A stretch of DNA of 34,115 nucleotides, from NCBI GenBank assembly GCA_002713215.1, contig PAVO01000009.1, positions 1 through 34,115 on the forward strand, in the 5' to 3' direction. The stretch comes from Crocinitomicaceae bacterium (lineage in GTDB: Bacteria; Bacteroidota; Bacteroidia; Flavobacteriales_G; Salibacteraceae). Made by a program: the position numbers and the translations under genes. The notes under the pieces were generated by a model. That model made no database searches and was not told where the DNA came from. It was given only the letters and a program-made list of their open reading frames with translations. The first letter of the stretch is position 1, and each line of letters starts with the position of its first letter. This document shows, in pieces, positions 1 to 7,556 of this stretch.

Positions 1-229
1 AGCATCATACTACAATGAACTTGCTGATAGACTGTAGCATCATACTACAATGAACTTGCTGATAGACTGTAGCATCATACTACAATGAACTGGCTGATGA
101 ACTGTAGCACCATACTACAACGAACTGGCTGATGGACTGTAGCATCATACTACAATGAGCTGGCTGATGGACTGTAGCATCATACTACAATGAGCTGGCT
201 GATGGACTGTAGCATCATACTACAATGAG
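1..229. repeat. 35-bp tandem direct repeat array (6 copies plus a partial)
   Basis: Six head-to-tail 35-bp units start at 1, 36, 71, 106, 141 and 176, with a 19-bp partial unit from 211. Each begins AGCATCATACTACAATGA or a close variant. Copies 1 and 2 are identical, as are 5 and 6; copies 3 and 4 differ by a few substitutions. Across each junction lies the inverted repeat TGTAG-N7-CTACA, the kind of dyad a DNA-binding protein could use. The array starts at the window edge and may continue to the left. The period is not a multiple of three, so it is not coding. Iterons of an origin or a partition centromere are the main possibilities; both are inference. Confidence 0.9.
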
Positions 230-263
230 TTGTGTTGGGTTTTCGTACCATGCCATAGATTGC

Positions 264-282
264 CGGAAGCAAAATGCTTCCG
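264..282. terminator. Hairpin between the repeats and the dGTPase-like gene
   Basis: A 7-bp stem (CGGAAGC/GCTTCCG) with a 5-nt loop lies just past the stop of the minus-strand HD gene. The U-tract is poor on the minus strand and slightly better on the plus strand (ACATTTT), so termination is possible but not strong. Confidence 0.35.
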
Positions 283-298
283 ACATTTTAAGCATAAA

Positions 299-1405
299 TT
301 AAACGTGCTTTATGTCTACAAAGTGCTGAGCACCGCCCATTACATTTATGATGTAGTGATCAGTAGCTTCACCAATCATGTCCCGAATGTGAAGAAGACG
401 TTCCTCTTCAGAGTTAGCCTTGTTTATCTTGTCGCGGTAATGTCGTGAGGGAATAAATCCATCATTAAGGACTTTATCAATATACGCATCCAATAACGCA
501 AGGTTGGTTTGGAACTCCTTCGAACCATCAATTGGCTTGATGTAATACTCAAGCTCAATTTCCCATAAGAAATCACGAAAACGCTCTAAATCTTGATTTA
601 CAGGGATTACACCTTTTTTTGTGATTTCATAGTTTTCACAAAATCTGTTATTTAATTGATTAAAATAGGCTTTAATTACACTCTTATCCCCAGACTGAAT
701 GATCGTCATCAGTGTGCCAAGTTCGCTGTAGCGATATGAAATGCCTGAGCGATCAGCCACATCGCGTAAAGCATCAATATCTATTGTGTTACCAAGGCAC
801 AAAAAGTCGGTAAGGTCCGATGTGCAATATGTGTTTGTATCTGCCAAATCCATTACTTGGCATGCGATTGTTCGAGTTTGCTCTTCGAGCTCAATGCCTA
901 GCTTGCTGAAGTGCTCAACATCTTGAGATAGGGCATTCTTCAAATTTGCTGTGTGCAACTCTACCTGCTCTGCATAGAGGCGGTCTGGGTATTTAATTAC
1001 ACTAGCCAAAGTGTAGTTTGACACCATTATTTTATTCTTGGTTATGATAACCAAGTTGTTATTGTTGTCATCGAACCCGCCAATAGCTTTAAAGCGTTCG
1101 TCAATCAACCTGGAACCAGCATGCCCAAAAGCGGGATTTCCGATGTCATGGAGTAAGCCGGCAGGGCGTATGCTTCCATGGTAATCAACTGAGCCGGAGT
1201 TCCAATTGTTCTGATAGTCGATAAAAGCCGCGATATACGCTCCTGTCGTTGCAACCTCGTGGCAATGAATAAGTCGGTTACGTACAACCTCTGCCAGACC
1301 GTGGCGGGGAATAGTGACCTGGGTCTTTTCGCTTTGTCTTGTGAACATTTTGTTTTTTAGGATATTAGCAATTTGACGTTCGCTATCCAGTGCTCGATTA
1401 GACAT
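299..1405 (-). CDS. dGTPase-like HD-domain triphosphohydrolase
   Basis: The 368-aa product has the signature of deoxyguanosinetriphosphate triphosphohydrolases: an EKTQV segment (about 26-30), a first metal His in RLIHCHEV (H47), the HD pair in GLLHDIGNPAFGHAG (H86/D87, with H95) and a downstream DLADTNTY..SDLTD segment equivalent to the family's A-D-D-x-x-Y...D-x-E-D stretch. Family enzymes hydrolyse dGTP or other dNTPs to nucleoside plus triphosphate in the cytoplasm. It is shorter than E. coli Dgt (about 505 aa). The start has an AAGG site 7 nt upstream. In a phage or plasmid it could reshape the dNTP pool; whether dGTP is the real substrate cannot be read from sequence. An AACAACA-type palindrome sits upstream. 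Confidence 0.8.
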   Translation of the reverse strand: MSNRALDSERQIANILKNKMFTRQSEKTQVTIPRHGLAEVVRNRLIHCHEVATTGAYIAAFIDYQNNWNSGSVDYHGSIRPAGLLHDIGNPAFGHAGSRLIDERFKAIGGFDDNNNNLVIITKNKIMVSNYTLASVIKYPDRLYAEQVELHTANLKNALSQDVEHFSKLGIELEEQTRTIACQVMDLADTNTYCTSDLTDFLCLGNTIDIDALRDVADRSGISYRYSELGTLMTIIQSGDKSVIKAYFNQLNNRFCENYEITKKGVIPVNQDLERFRDFLWEIELEYYIKPIDGSKEFQTNLALLDAYIDKVLNDGFIPSRHYRDKINKANSEEERLLHIRDMIGEATDHYIINVMGGAQHFVDIKHV

Positions 1406-1442
1406 CTGTTTACCTTGAATTGAAATATTACAACCATTTTAC

Positions 1443-1460
1443 CACAACATAAATGTTGTT
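1443..1460 (-). promoter_or_regulatory. AACAACA-N4-TGTTGTT operator upstream of the dGTPase-like gene
   Basis: CACAACA-TAAA-TGTTGTT, 17 of 18 positions matching the consensus of this window. It lies about 40 bp upstream of the HD gene start. The arm gives TTGTGG as a possible minus-strand -35, but no good -10 lies at the standard spacing (TAATAT is only 11 bp away), so the promoter geometry here is unclear. Confidence 0.65.
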
Positions 1461-1515
1461 TAAATGGTTGGTGGATTATTATGTGTGATGCGTGAGTGGG
1501 CGTGGGACTGCGCCC

Positions 1516-3003
1516 CTATCGCCGTTTGAGAGCCGCATAATCAGCGTTAGCATATTCCTTTGTCTTCTTGTGGGAAGGCTCGTCAGGTGTCTTAGGTGCG
1601 CTCTTAGCGTCATTTTTATGAGCTTTATCAACGGAGTTAAGAATTGACAAAACGGCAAGATCAGAGTCTTTGTTCGGATGAGACAAACAAGATGCATAAA
1701 TTTCACTGCTAAGGGTAGGGGAGTTCGATACCCCGTTCTTGATAAGCACTTCGTGCAACTTTGCATGCATTTGACCAGGCTCAAGCATATCTTTGTATTG
1801 TGTTAAGGTCTCCTTAACGACCCCAAACAACCCTTTTGGCCTGCTGAACGAAGCCTGAACTTCTTCAGCGTACGAGGGCTTTTTGACTTGTAATTTTTCA
1901 GGGATGGATATGCCGCTTAGTTTCAATGCATGATTCAGATTAGTCACAACTGGGGTGCCAATATAGTGAGAGAAATTCTGAAGCCATTCACCAGGCGTCA
2001 CTGGCTTTTCTGAAATCCCACTTCTTGATAAGTCCAACGCAAACTTACTCGCATCTTCCATGCGCCCTGACAAGTTTGACGTATTAATTCTTGCTGGATT
2101 CTGAAGACCAAACAGGAGACGAGATGCAACCCCAGCGTTGGCACCGATAGCATTATTAAATACACCTTTTCGAATCCCAGCAGGCCCAGTGCGGCGCTCA
2201 TGTTCACGAATAAGCGTTCTATCGAGCCCCTTTGCACCATGAAGAAGATCGGTTGTCGCCGCTTTTTTGATGATGTTTAAGCGGTCACGCATAGGTACAT
2301 TGTCCTCATTAGCCGCCTTTTCTATACCATTAATGAAGGGGTGCTCATGCGTCCCATTTTCGATTTTGCCGTCAAATCGCACGCGAGCAGCAAGCCCTTT
2401 CTTCGCTAAGCCGTACCCCAACGCATAGAGTGAGCGCGAAGTGTTTATATCAGGGTTTGCAGGAAGAATAGCAGCATAATGCCGACTATCGTGTGTCCTT
2501 GGAGAAAGTAAGTGGTCACGTACTTTTTCTAGCGCATCCTTCGCTTGCAAGTCGATTACGTTGTGTAACCTTTCAATTGGAGTGGCTTTGTAGTTTGGAA
2601 CGTGGGCTTTAACTTTGCGAATATTTAATTTGAAATCATTACCAAACTGTTTAGTGATGGAAATGAGCTCTTTAACTTCGCGCTCATATTTTTCGTTTGT
2701 AGGGTGAGGACGTATGCCTAGTTCACGCTCATACTGGTGGATGAGGTTTTGACTGTCAGTATAGAGAGTGAGCTCTGTGATAGGTTCTGCGAGTTGCTTT
2801 CGCATTTTAGTGAGCAGTCGCATGCCGGCGATTGCTCCCAGTAGCTCGATAGAATGAACATCAAAGGCTTCAGAGCGGACGCCTTGGTAGGACTTGCTGA
2901 CATCAGTGCCATCACCTTTGAATATTGTGATCCCACCACCGTAACCTGCCAATGCTAAATCTTTATCCCAAGACGCATCCGCAATGATATGAGCAACAGC
3001 CAT
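1516..3003 (-). CDS. RNase H-domain protein with a long unknown C-terminal region
   Basis: Residues 1-160 form an RNase HI-type domain: D9 (IIADAS), E53 (HSIELLGA), D83 (LYTDSQ), the flexible-loop His H134 (VKAHV) and D151 (NVIDLQAKDA) match the D-E-D-D metal site. Such domains cut the RNA strand of RNA:DNA hybrids, for example primers or R-loops. The remaining 335 residues match nothing I recognise; typical RNase HI is about 155 aa, so this is a fusion. Start chosen at the ATG with AAGGGAG 7 nt upstream. It is transcribed leftward with a 59-bp gap to the gene before it. A role in primer removal or replication start beside the element's own polymerase is inference. Confidence 0.75.
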   Translation of the reverse strand: MAVAHIIADASWDKDLALAGYGGGITIFKGDGTDVSKSYQGVRSEAFDVHSIELLGAIAGMRLLTKMRKQLAEPITELTLYTDSQNLIHQYERELGIRPHPTNEKYEREVKELISITKQFGNDFKLNIRKVKAHVPNYKATPIERLHNVIDLQAKDALEKVRDHLLSPRTHDSRHYAAILPANPDINTSRSLYALGYGLAKKGLAARVRFDGKIENGTHEHPFINGIEKAANEDNVPMRDRLNIIKKAATTDLLHGAKGLDRTLIREHERRTGPAGIRKGVFNNAIGANAGVASRLLFGLQNPARINTSNLSGRMEDASKFALDLSRSGISEKPVTPGEWLQNFSHYIGTPVVTNLNHALKLSGISIPEKLQVKKPSYAEEVQASFSRPKGLFGVVKETLTQYKDMLEPGQMHAKLHEVLIKNGVSNSPTLSSEIYASCLSHPNKDSDLAVLSILNSVDKAHKNDAKSAPKTPDEPSHKKTKEYANADYAALKRR

Positions 3004-3062
3004 GTCGACACTCCCTTGTCTACTATCAACATAACTGATGTTATCATTATTTTTGCTGTCGG

Positions 3063-3788
3063 TTATTTACCCCGGACAGGTAAGTCATCCAAAGATACTT
3101 CACCTGTATAGGGGAGGGGGCCTGGAGCAAAGTGAACAACTCTTCCATCTTGGATAATGTAGAATGCGTCAGGTTCCCCAACAAAATCCCCATGCATTTC
3201 AACGTCGATGTAAGATTCAAAGCCTGTATGCTCTTTCATGTTTTGAGGCAAGTCGTCGGTGGCGACACACAAAACGTTACCTTGTACAACAATAAAACAA
3301 AGCGTATCTTCTTCGCCCTCGAAAATATGCCCTGCTGCTTCATGTTTCAGGCTGTCTGGTAGCGTGTTGTAGGAGTAAAGTAGTGAAGTTTTACTTGGGT
3401 CGAGAAGGATATCGTTGAATTGTGTTTTGATGACATCCCAACCATTCAAGATGAACTTGTCAAAAAACAGGTTTTTTAGCTCCTGTGAGTCAGGCGCTAT
3501 GTTGAGAACTGTAACATGCATCTTAGGCGAGTTGTCTGGAGTGTAAGCCACATGAAAAGTCTGATTATTAGGGAGTCCGTAAAAGAAAGCCAAGTTGTCA
3601 TCTTGAGAAAATAAGTGACCTCCACGCTCAGAAAGTGTGCCGCGAATCAAATCGAACGCGCCTGCATCTTCGATAGCTGAACCAAATACATTGTTCAGGC
3701 TGGATGCAACCGCTTCACGGTCTTCTGCGTCATCTAAGCTGCGGCTTTCATGCTTGTTTATTTCATCAGTAAACGGATTACTTCTCAT
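3063..3788 (-). CDS. Hypothetical protein, 241 aa, coupled to a membrane protein
   Basis: I do not recognise this protein. It is acidic, has no membrane segment and contains no obvious catalytic motif; the C-terminal half has short hydrophobic beta-like stretches (TLCFIVVQGNVLCVA, AFYIIQDGRVVHF). Its ATG overlaps the stop of the upstream membrane-protein gene as ATGA, and it has only a weak ribosome binding site of its own, so it is probably translationally coupled. The two proteins likely work together. Confidence 0.75.
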   Translation of the reverse strand: MRSNPFTDEINKHESRSLDDAEDREAVASSLNNVFGSAIEDAGAFDLIRGTLSERGGHLFSQDDNLAFFYGLPNNQTFHVAYTPDNSPKMHVTVLNIAPDSQELKNLFFDKFILNGWDVIKTQFNDILLDPSKTSLLYSYNTLPDSLKHEAAGHIFEGEEDTLCFIVVQGNVLCVATDDLPQNMKEHTGFESYIDVEMHGDFVGEPDAFYIIQDGRVVHFAPGPLPYTGEVSLDDLPVRGK

Positions 3789-4156
3789 TGTTCGTTTCCA
3801 TTCGTTGGGTTTTGTTCAGCATTTAATATTGTTTTGTAAGCGTTGGTCTTGCCCCGGCTACGACCAAAATTATTTATATGGTCTTCGAGTTCCTCTTGGG
3901 AAAACATGAAAGGGTCGTCGCTACCAAGGAAATAAATACCGGTTGGAGCGGGGTTTTTAATTCTGTACATTAGGTATGCAGCCCCGTACTCGACTAGAAC
4001 CAGCGTGGCGTAAGCGCCAAGAAGTCCTAAAATATCAATTGTACCCCAGAGGTAAAGAGTTGCGGCCACGGCAATTGATGCAATTGAGAGACCAGCTAAG
4101 AAGAAATAGGGGAAATATCCTATTTGTCTCATCCATAATAAAAATGACGGTTTCAT
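3785..4156 (-). CDS. Two-helix membrane protein, 123 aa
   Basis: Two hydrophobic helices at about residues 14-34 and 41-62 are followed by a soluble, charged C-terminal tail of about 60 residues (probably cytoplasmic by the positive-inside pattern of MYRIKN). No family recognised. TTGGAG lies 5 nt before the ATG. First gene of a two-gene operon with the 241-aa gene (4-nt ATGA overlap), driven by the palindrome-associated promoter at 4186-4226. Confidence 0.75.
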   Translation of the reverse strand: MKPSFLLWMRQIGYFPYFFLAGLSIASIAVAATLYLWGTIDILGLLGAYATLVLVEYGAAYLMYRIKNPAPTGIYFLGSDDPFMFSQEELEDHINNFGRSRGKTNAYKTILNAEQNPTNGNEQ

Positions 4157-4185
4157 GTTTGCTCCAAGAAAAATACTATGCCACC

Positions 4186-4226
4186 ATCATATCATTGTTG
4201 ACAACAATAACAACATTTATGTTTAT
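4186..4226 (-). promoter_or_regulatory. Promoter with embedded AACAACA operator for the membrane-protein operon
   Basis: Minus strand: -35 TTGTTA (4208-4213), 16-bp spacer, extended -10 TGA-TATGAT (4186-4191). The operator AACAACA-TTTA-TGTTTAT (4209-4226) overlaps the -35. The spacer also holds the dyad TTGTTGTCAACAA. The operator reaches 4 bp into the 3' end of the macro-domain gene. Confidence 0.65.
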
Positions 4227-4681
4227 TTTTTAAAGCGCACGCAGCTATGTTTTTCACTGTTTATATGCTGAGATATAATGGGCGCTATCTCGCTGAAATC
4301 ACCACCAGCAAGTCCTGCACCTATCAGTGGAAAGGCGAAGTGAAGATTGTGTCCGCCAAAGAATTGCGCAATGCCGTAAAAAGAGTTTGAGATAGCATCA
4401 AGATCGGCAACCGTGTTATAGCGGTCATATCGATACTGAGTGTAAGCATTGACAATGATTAAGCCAGATTGCGTTTTAACCCAGCTAAAACCGCCCAGTT
4501 TGCTTTTGTCACCACGAGGCGTCAATAAGTCTTGCTCGTAAGCTTCAGGCCAATTTCGTTTAACTTTCAACGCTAACCCTGCACCCATTTTGTGCCAACA
4601 ATTGGCGCCATGTATAAGAACGTCTATAGTACGCTCTTTCCCCATTTTGATGATGTCGCCATCGACATAATTCAAACTCAT
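4223..4681 (-). CDS. Macro-domain protein (ADP-ribose phosphatase/deADP-ribosylase-like)
   Basis: The 152-aa product is a single macro domain: N-terminal NYVDGDI, the ADP-ribose loop HGANCWHKMGAGLALKVKRNWP (about 24-45) and the second glycine loop FPLIGAGLAGGD. The MGAG/NCW variant is closest to the Poa1p-like ADP-ribose-1''-phosphate phosphatase group. Macro domains bind or hydrolyse ADP-ribose derivatives, including ADP-ribose on proteins or DNA. A TTG-initiated form 5 codons longer is possible, but the ATG at 4681 follows AAGGGAG by 4 nt and is preferred. Divergent from the sigma-factor gene. With the NADAR-like gene at 7070 it may form an ADP-ribose counter-defence pair (inference). Confidence 0.85.
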   Translation of the reverse strand: MSLNYVDGDIIKMGKERTIDVLIHGANCWHKMGAGLALKVKRNWPEAYEQDLLTPRGDKSKLGGFSWVKTQSGLIIVNAYTQYRYDRYNTVADLDAISNSFYGIAQFFGGHNLHFAFPLIGAGLAGGDFSEIAPIISQHINSEKHSCVRFKK

Positions 4682-4771
4682 AACACTCCCTTGCAAAATC
4701 CTTTAGTCATCCCTGACAGAAACTTGATTGTATACCAAAACCATATTTATTGAATTAGATGATGCTTTATT

Positions 4772-4789
4772 AACATCAAATATGTTACT
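4772..4789. promoter_or_regulatory. AACAACA-type operator between macro-domain and sigma-factor genes
   Basis: AACATCA-AATA-TGTTACT, a weaker copy of the palindrome, lies in the 158-bp divergent region, 50 bp before the sigma ATG. It could act on either gene. For the macro gene a possible -10 (TACAAT, preceded by TTTTGGTA) lies nearer its start; for the sigma gene no clear -10 was found. Confidence 0.45.
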
Positions 4790-4839
4790 ATTGTTGTAAA
4801 TCGGCACGGATGCCAAAAACCACAAAAACAAGGATAGTT

Positions 4840-6021
4840 ATGGATACTCAAACTGCTATGCAGGACGCTGGGGTACCGTCTGGTAAGAAAGCCCTATCTG
4901 AAGAAGTTGAAGTCGATGCTCATTTCGTTGATGAAGATTCTGAAGACGCTATCGATGCGGAAGTCGAAATAGATGACCTTGACGAATTAGATGGAGGCGA
5001 TGAAGTTGAGGATGAGGATGAAGAATCTGAAATCTCTCTACGTCAGAAGTCAGTTCTTTATGATGACGATGGTGTTGAAATTACGCTAGGGCTCGATGAC
5101 GCAGAAAAGGAAGACGATGACGACGATGATGAGGTGTCGCTTGGTGAAAAACGAGAAGTAACATCATCTGATCCGTTTGCACACTACATTGCGGAACTGT
5201 CACGATACAATCTTCTGACTAAGGAAGAAGAGCAAGTGTATGGCACTCGGATCCAAAAAGCTCTCGCTGATGGGCGTGTCGATAAGCATGCTCGTGAAAT
5301 GCTAATTAACTCCAACTTACGATTAGTCATAAGCGTGGCACGCAAGTACATTGCTGCTGGCGGAAATATTGGCATTGCAGATTTAGTTGCTTGGGGTAAC
5401 TTAGGCTTGATGGAGGCCGCTGATAAGTTTAACCCTGAATTCGGCTATCGTTTCAGCACCTATGCAACGTGGTGGATTAAGCAATCAGTACAGCGAAAAA
5501 TCGCTGACACTCGTCACACTATCAGAAAGCCGGTTCATATGTTCCAACTTGAGCATCGATACAGAAAGCTGATGAATTCACTTGAGCCTGGACAAGTGCT
5601 TACTGATGATGTGATCGCTGAAAAAATAAAATGCTCACTACAGCAACTTGTAAATGTTCGTGAAGCAATAATGGTAAGCGCTCCTGTTTCATTGGATATT
5701 CCGACAGCTGGGCGTGATGGCGATGATATGGGTGCCATGATCGAGTTCATTGAGGATGAAACTGGTGAGCGTGCATACACGCGATTTGAAAGCAAAGAGA
5801 TGGTTGACACTATCGAACGCCTACTTATTCGCTTGCCGGATCGCGATGCCACAATCTTAAGATTCCGATTCGGGATCAACTGCAACGAGCATACCCTCGA
5901 AGAAACAGGTAAACACTTTGGCATTACGCGAGAACGTGTGCGTCAAATTGAATCAGCTGCTCTTAAGAAGCTCAGAAGACACATCTGTATGGATGAGCGT
6001 GACGTAAGAGAATTGATTTAA
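4840..6021 (+). CDS. RpoD-family RNA polymerase sigma factor
   Basis: The 393-aa product has all core sigma-70 regions. It opens with about 100 very acidic residues (region 1.1-like), then region 1.2 (DPFAHYIAELSRYNLLTKEEE), region 2 (NLRLVISVARKY, FSTYATWWIKQSVQRKIAD), region 3 and region 4.2 with the -35 helix TRERVRQIESAALKKLRR. The -35 contacts (R-E-x-x-R-Q) are intact. In region 2.4 the Q437 equivalent is kept, but T440 (E. coli numbering) is Q; the E458 equivalent, which contacts the extended -10, is also Q; and the conserved QEGN of region 2 reads AWGN. The start at 4840 follows AAGGA by 5 nt; an upstream in-frame ATG at 4810 has no such site. It may redirect host RNA polymerase to element promoters. 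Confidence 0.92.
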   Translation: MDTQTAMQDAGVPSGKKALSEEVEVDAHFVDEDSEDAIDAEVEIDDLDELDGGDEVEDEDEESEISLRQKSVLYDDDGVEITLGLDDAEKEDDDDDDEVSLGEKREVTSSDPFAHYIAELSRYNLLTKEEEQVYGTRIQKALADGRVDKHAREMLINSNLRLVISVARKYIAAGGNIGIADLVAWGNLGLMEAADKFNPEFGYRFSTYATWWIKQSVQRKIADTRHTIRKPVHMFQLEHRYRKLMNSLEPGQVLTDDVIAEKIKCSLQQLVNVREAIMVSAPVSLDIPTAGRDGDDMGAMIEFIEDETGERAYTRFESKEMVDTIERLLIRLPDRDATILRFRFGINCNEHTLEETGKHFGITRERVRQIESAALKKLRRHICMDERDVRELI

Positions 6022-6051
6022 AATCCAGCACATTCAACTGTGATAATATCA

Positions 6052-6084
6052 GGGTAACAACATTAATGTTGTTACCCTTTTTTT
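6052..6084 (+). terminator. Intrinsic terminator built on the AACAACA palindrome
   Basis: A perfect 11-bp stem (GGGTAACAACA/TGTTGTTACCC, loop TTAA) followed by seven T. The core 6056-6073 is a perfect copy of the operator consensus. It ends sigma-factor transcription and lies 26 bp before the next gene. A possible extended -10 (TGA-TAATAT, 6041-6049) places a start site right at the operator, so it may serve both as operator and terminator. Confidence 0.85.
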
Positions 6085-6109
6085 GTTTGCAGGGAGGCAT
6101 GCGGCCAAC

Positions 6110-6910
6110 ATGGAACAGTTGAATAAAGCAAAGGTTGATGAACTCATCGCCGGATATGATATGAAGCAAGGTATTTCTGTATCTGTTGCCGAAGAAGGAT
6201 TTGGGCAAGTCCTTGTTCAGTTTCAGCAAGGTGATAAGGGTGCGCGATGGAGAAGTAATTACCCTAACGCAGAGGCACGCCTGGTGGAGTTGTTGGAGTA
6301 TGCCGGCGTGAAGAAGGCAGAACCTGAGACGCCTTCTATCAAAAGCGAATTAACGGATGATGACAAAAAGGTGGTTGGTGAAATCAACGCTATGCTCCTT
6401 GGTATCGCTGAACATCATGGACTGCCATCTGGCGTCACTTTGTCTGTTGATACTGAATCATCGACAAACCCTGTCATAAAGCTAAAGGACAACAATGCGA
6501 ACCCTCCTTTACTCGGACAAATACAAATAAAAGAGCTCAGCCTTGGCAGGGCGCAGGTTATTGAGCCTATGGCTAAGAAGCTCAGTGAACTTTTACAGCG
6601 AGTTTTCCCTAACGATGATCAAAAGCTTGTTAACCTTAGAAATCAGCTCGCGGAAGTAGCCAACAACAGAGAATCACTATCCTTAACAGGAGAGCAGTAT
6701 GCTGCATCCTTGGTCGATGTTATGCGAAGCAATGGTGTCGGTAATTCGATAACCAGTGAAGAATTGATGGCAAAGATAGACTCAAACCCTGTTGGTCACT
6801 GTTTGGCCAAAGCACTTTCCAGCTGGAGAACTGAAGAAAAGCCATTGATAAACAATCAGGAAGAACAGGTGTCTCCTGGTGTTGAGATGCAAAGAAGGGT
6901 TAAACCTTAA
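6110..6910 (+). CDS. Hypothetical protein, 266 aa
   Basis: Not recognised. It is soluble, with two similar-looking halves: an N-terminal stretch (GISVSVAEEGFGQVLVQF) and a later one (GVTLSVDTESSTNPVIKL), each a short beta-rich segment followed by a helical, charged region; this may be an internal duplication. The start at 6110 is chosen because AGGGAGG lies upstream, although 12 nt away, which is long; a TTG at 6083 in the same frame lies inside the terminator's T-run and is unlikely. It follows the sigma gene across a strong terminator, and its 3' end overlaps the convergent 36-aa gene by 4 bp. Confidence 0.7.
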   Translation: MEQLNKAKVDELIAGYDMKQGISVSVAEEGFGQVLVQFQQGDKGARWRSNYPNAEARLVELLEYAGVKKAEPETPSIKSELTDDDKKVVGEINAMLLGIAEHHGLPSGVTLSVDTESSTNPVIKLKDNNANPPLLGQIQIKELSLGRAQVIEPMAKKLSELLQRVFPNDDQKLVNLRNQLAEVANNRESLSLTGEQYAASLVDVMRSNGVGNSITSEELMAKIDSNPVGHCLAKALSSWRTEEKPLINNQEEQVSPGVEMQRRVKP

Positions 6911-7017
6911 CGAATTTGTTCTAATGTTTTTCCGAACTCATTCATGATGTATCGGAAACCAAGTGACGTAGCGATGAAGCCAATAATGCCGAAGACAATT
7001 AATCCTTTAATGAACAT
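6907..7017 (-). CDS. Small single-span membrane peptide, 36 aa
   Basis: A 36-codon ORF (MFIKGLIVFGIIGFIATS...) with one hydrophobic helix at about residues 5-20 and a short charged tail (KTLEQIR). GGAGGT lies 5 nt before the ATG, a near-ideal ribosome binding site. That site is the 3' arm of the hairpin at 7024-7057, so translation could be blocked when the hairpin forms. It lies downstream of the NADAR-like gene on the same strand. Function unknown; single-span peptides of this size are often membrane-protein modulators or toxins (inference). Confidence 0.65.
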   Translation of the reverse strand: MFIKGLIVFGIIGFIATSLGFRYIMNEFGKTLEQIR

Positions 7018-7023
7018 GTAAAA

Positions 7024-7057
7024 CCTCCGTGTTTAATCACATATTAACACACGGAGG
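7024..7057 (-). terminator. Terminator hairpin whose 3' arm is a ribosome binding site
   Basis: Minus-strand stem CCTCCGTGT/ACACGGAGG (9 bp, 16-nt loop) followed by TTTT. It lies directly after the NADAR-like gene. Its 3' arm contains the GGAGG used by the 36-aa peptide gene, so it may be a leaky terminator combined with a translation lock. Confidence 0.7.
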
Positions 7058-7069
7058 CTTTTGGGGACT

Positions 7070-7519
7070 TTAGTTGCTGGAAATAAGGCGCTGCCTAAGG
7101 CGTTCAATACGCCGTACAAACTCTTCTTCAGTCAACACAGTGTAATGAGGGTCTTGGTGGCCTCTTGAATGACAAAGGTCTTCACCTACCGTTCTTGCAA
7201 TGGCACTGCGAAAACTATCATCTTGTTCAAATAGGGCATCAAAGGCTTCATCGATGAGCTGTTGGTATTCGTCTGAGAAACGACAAAGCACTTGCTCACG
7301 CCAATAGAGCTTGTGATCAAGGTACCACTTTTTCTTTTTCCCCTTACGTTTAGCCTTGATCCCCACAAGAGACATGATGCGCTCTTGCTTGTCCAAAAGA
7401 GGAAACTTCAGGGATTGCAAAAGGCCTTCCATGCTGGCGCAGCGAAACCCGCGAAAAGTAAATTCGCGTGCTTCAAAGTTACTAAGATCACGGAAATCGC
7501 CCTCACCTAAATCAACCAT
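7070..7519 (-). CDS. NADAR/YbiA-like protein (putative ADP-ribose N-glycosidase fold)
   Basis: The 149-aa product follows the NADAR (DUF1768, YbiA-like) pattern: LSNF (12-15), a G-x-x-x-x-S-x-E core (G24, S29, E31), LLQSLKF (33-39, compare the family's YFQAQKF), a W followed by a helix leading to VLCRFSDE, and a terminal helix ending in LRQRL. NADAR proteins bind or cleave ADP-ribose conjugates, some removing ADP-ribose from guanine in DNA. The match is by eye and the C-terminal DxxWG motif of classical members is not clear, so it is tentative. GAGAGGG precedes the ATG by 5 nt. A strong promoter with operator lies at 7557-7597. Confidence 0.5.
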   Translation of the reverse strand: MVDLGEGDFRDLSNFEAREFTFRGFRCASMEGLLQSLKFPLLDKQERIMSLVGIKAKRKGKKKKWYLDHKLYWREQVLCRFSDEYQQLIDEAFDALFEQDDSFRSAIARTVGEDLCHSRGHQDPHYTVLTEEEFVRRIERLRQRLISSN

Positions 7520-7556
7520 GTTAGCCCTCTCTGGAGAAATTAATTAATATATTTCA

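Noticed and set aside
1-229. CRISPR array
   Set aside because: The repeats are directly head to tail with no unique spacers.
1498-1515. Terminator after the RNase H gene
   Set aside because: A 5-bp GGGCG/CGCCC stem is present but no T-run follows on the minus strand.
3024-3048. Further AACAACA operator before the RNase H gene
   Set aside because: ATCAACATAACTGATGTTATC is only a loose dyad with a longer centre and no matching -10; not counted.
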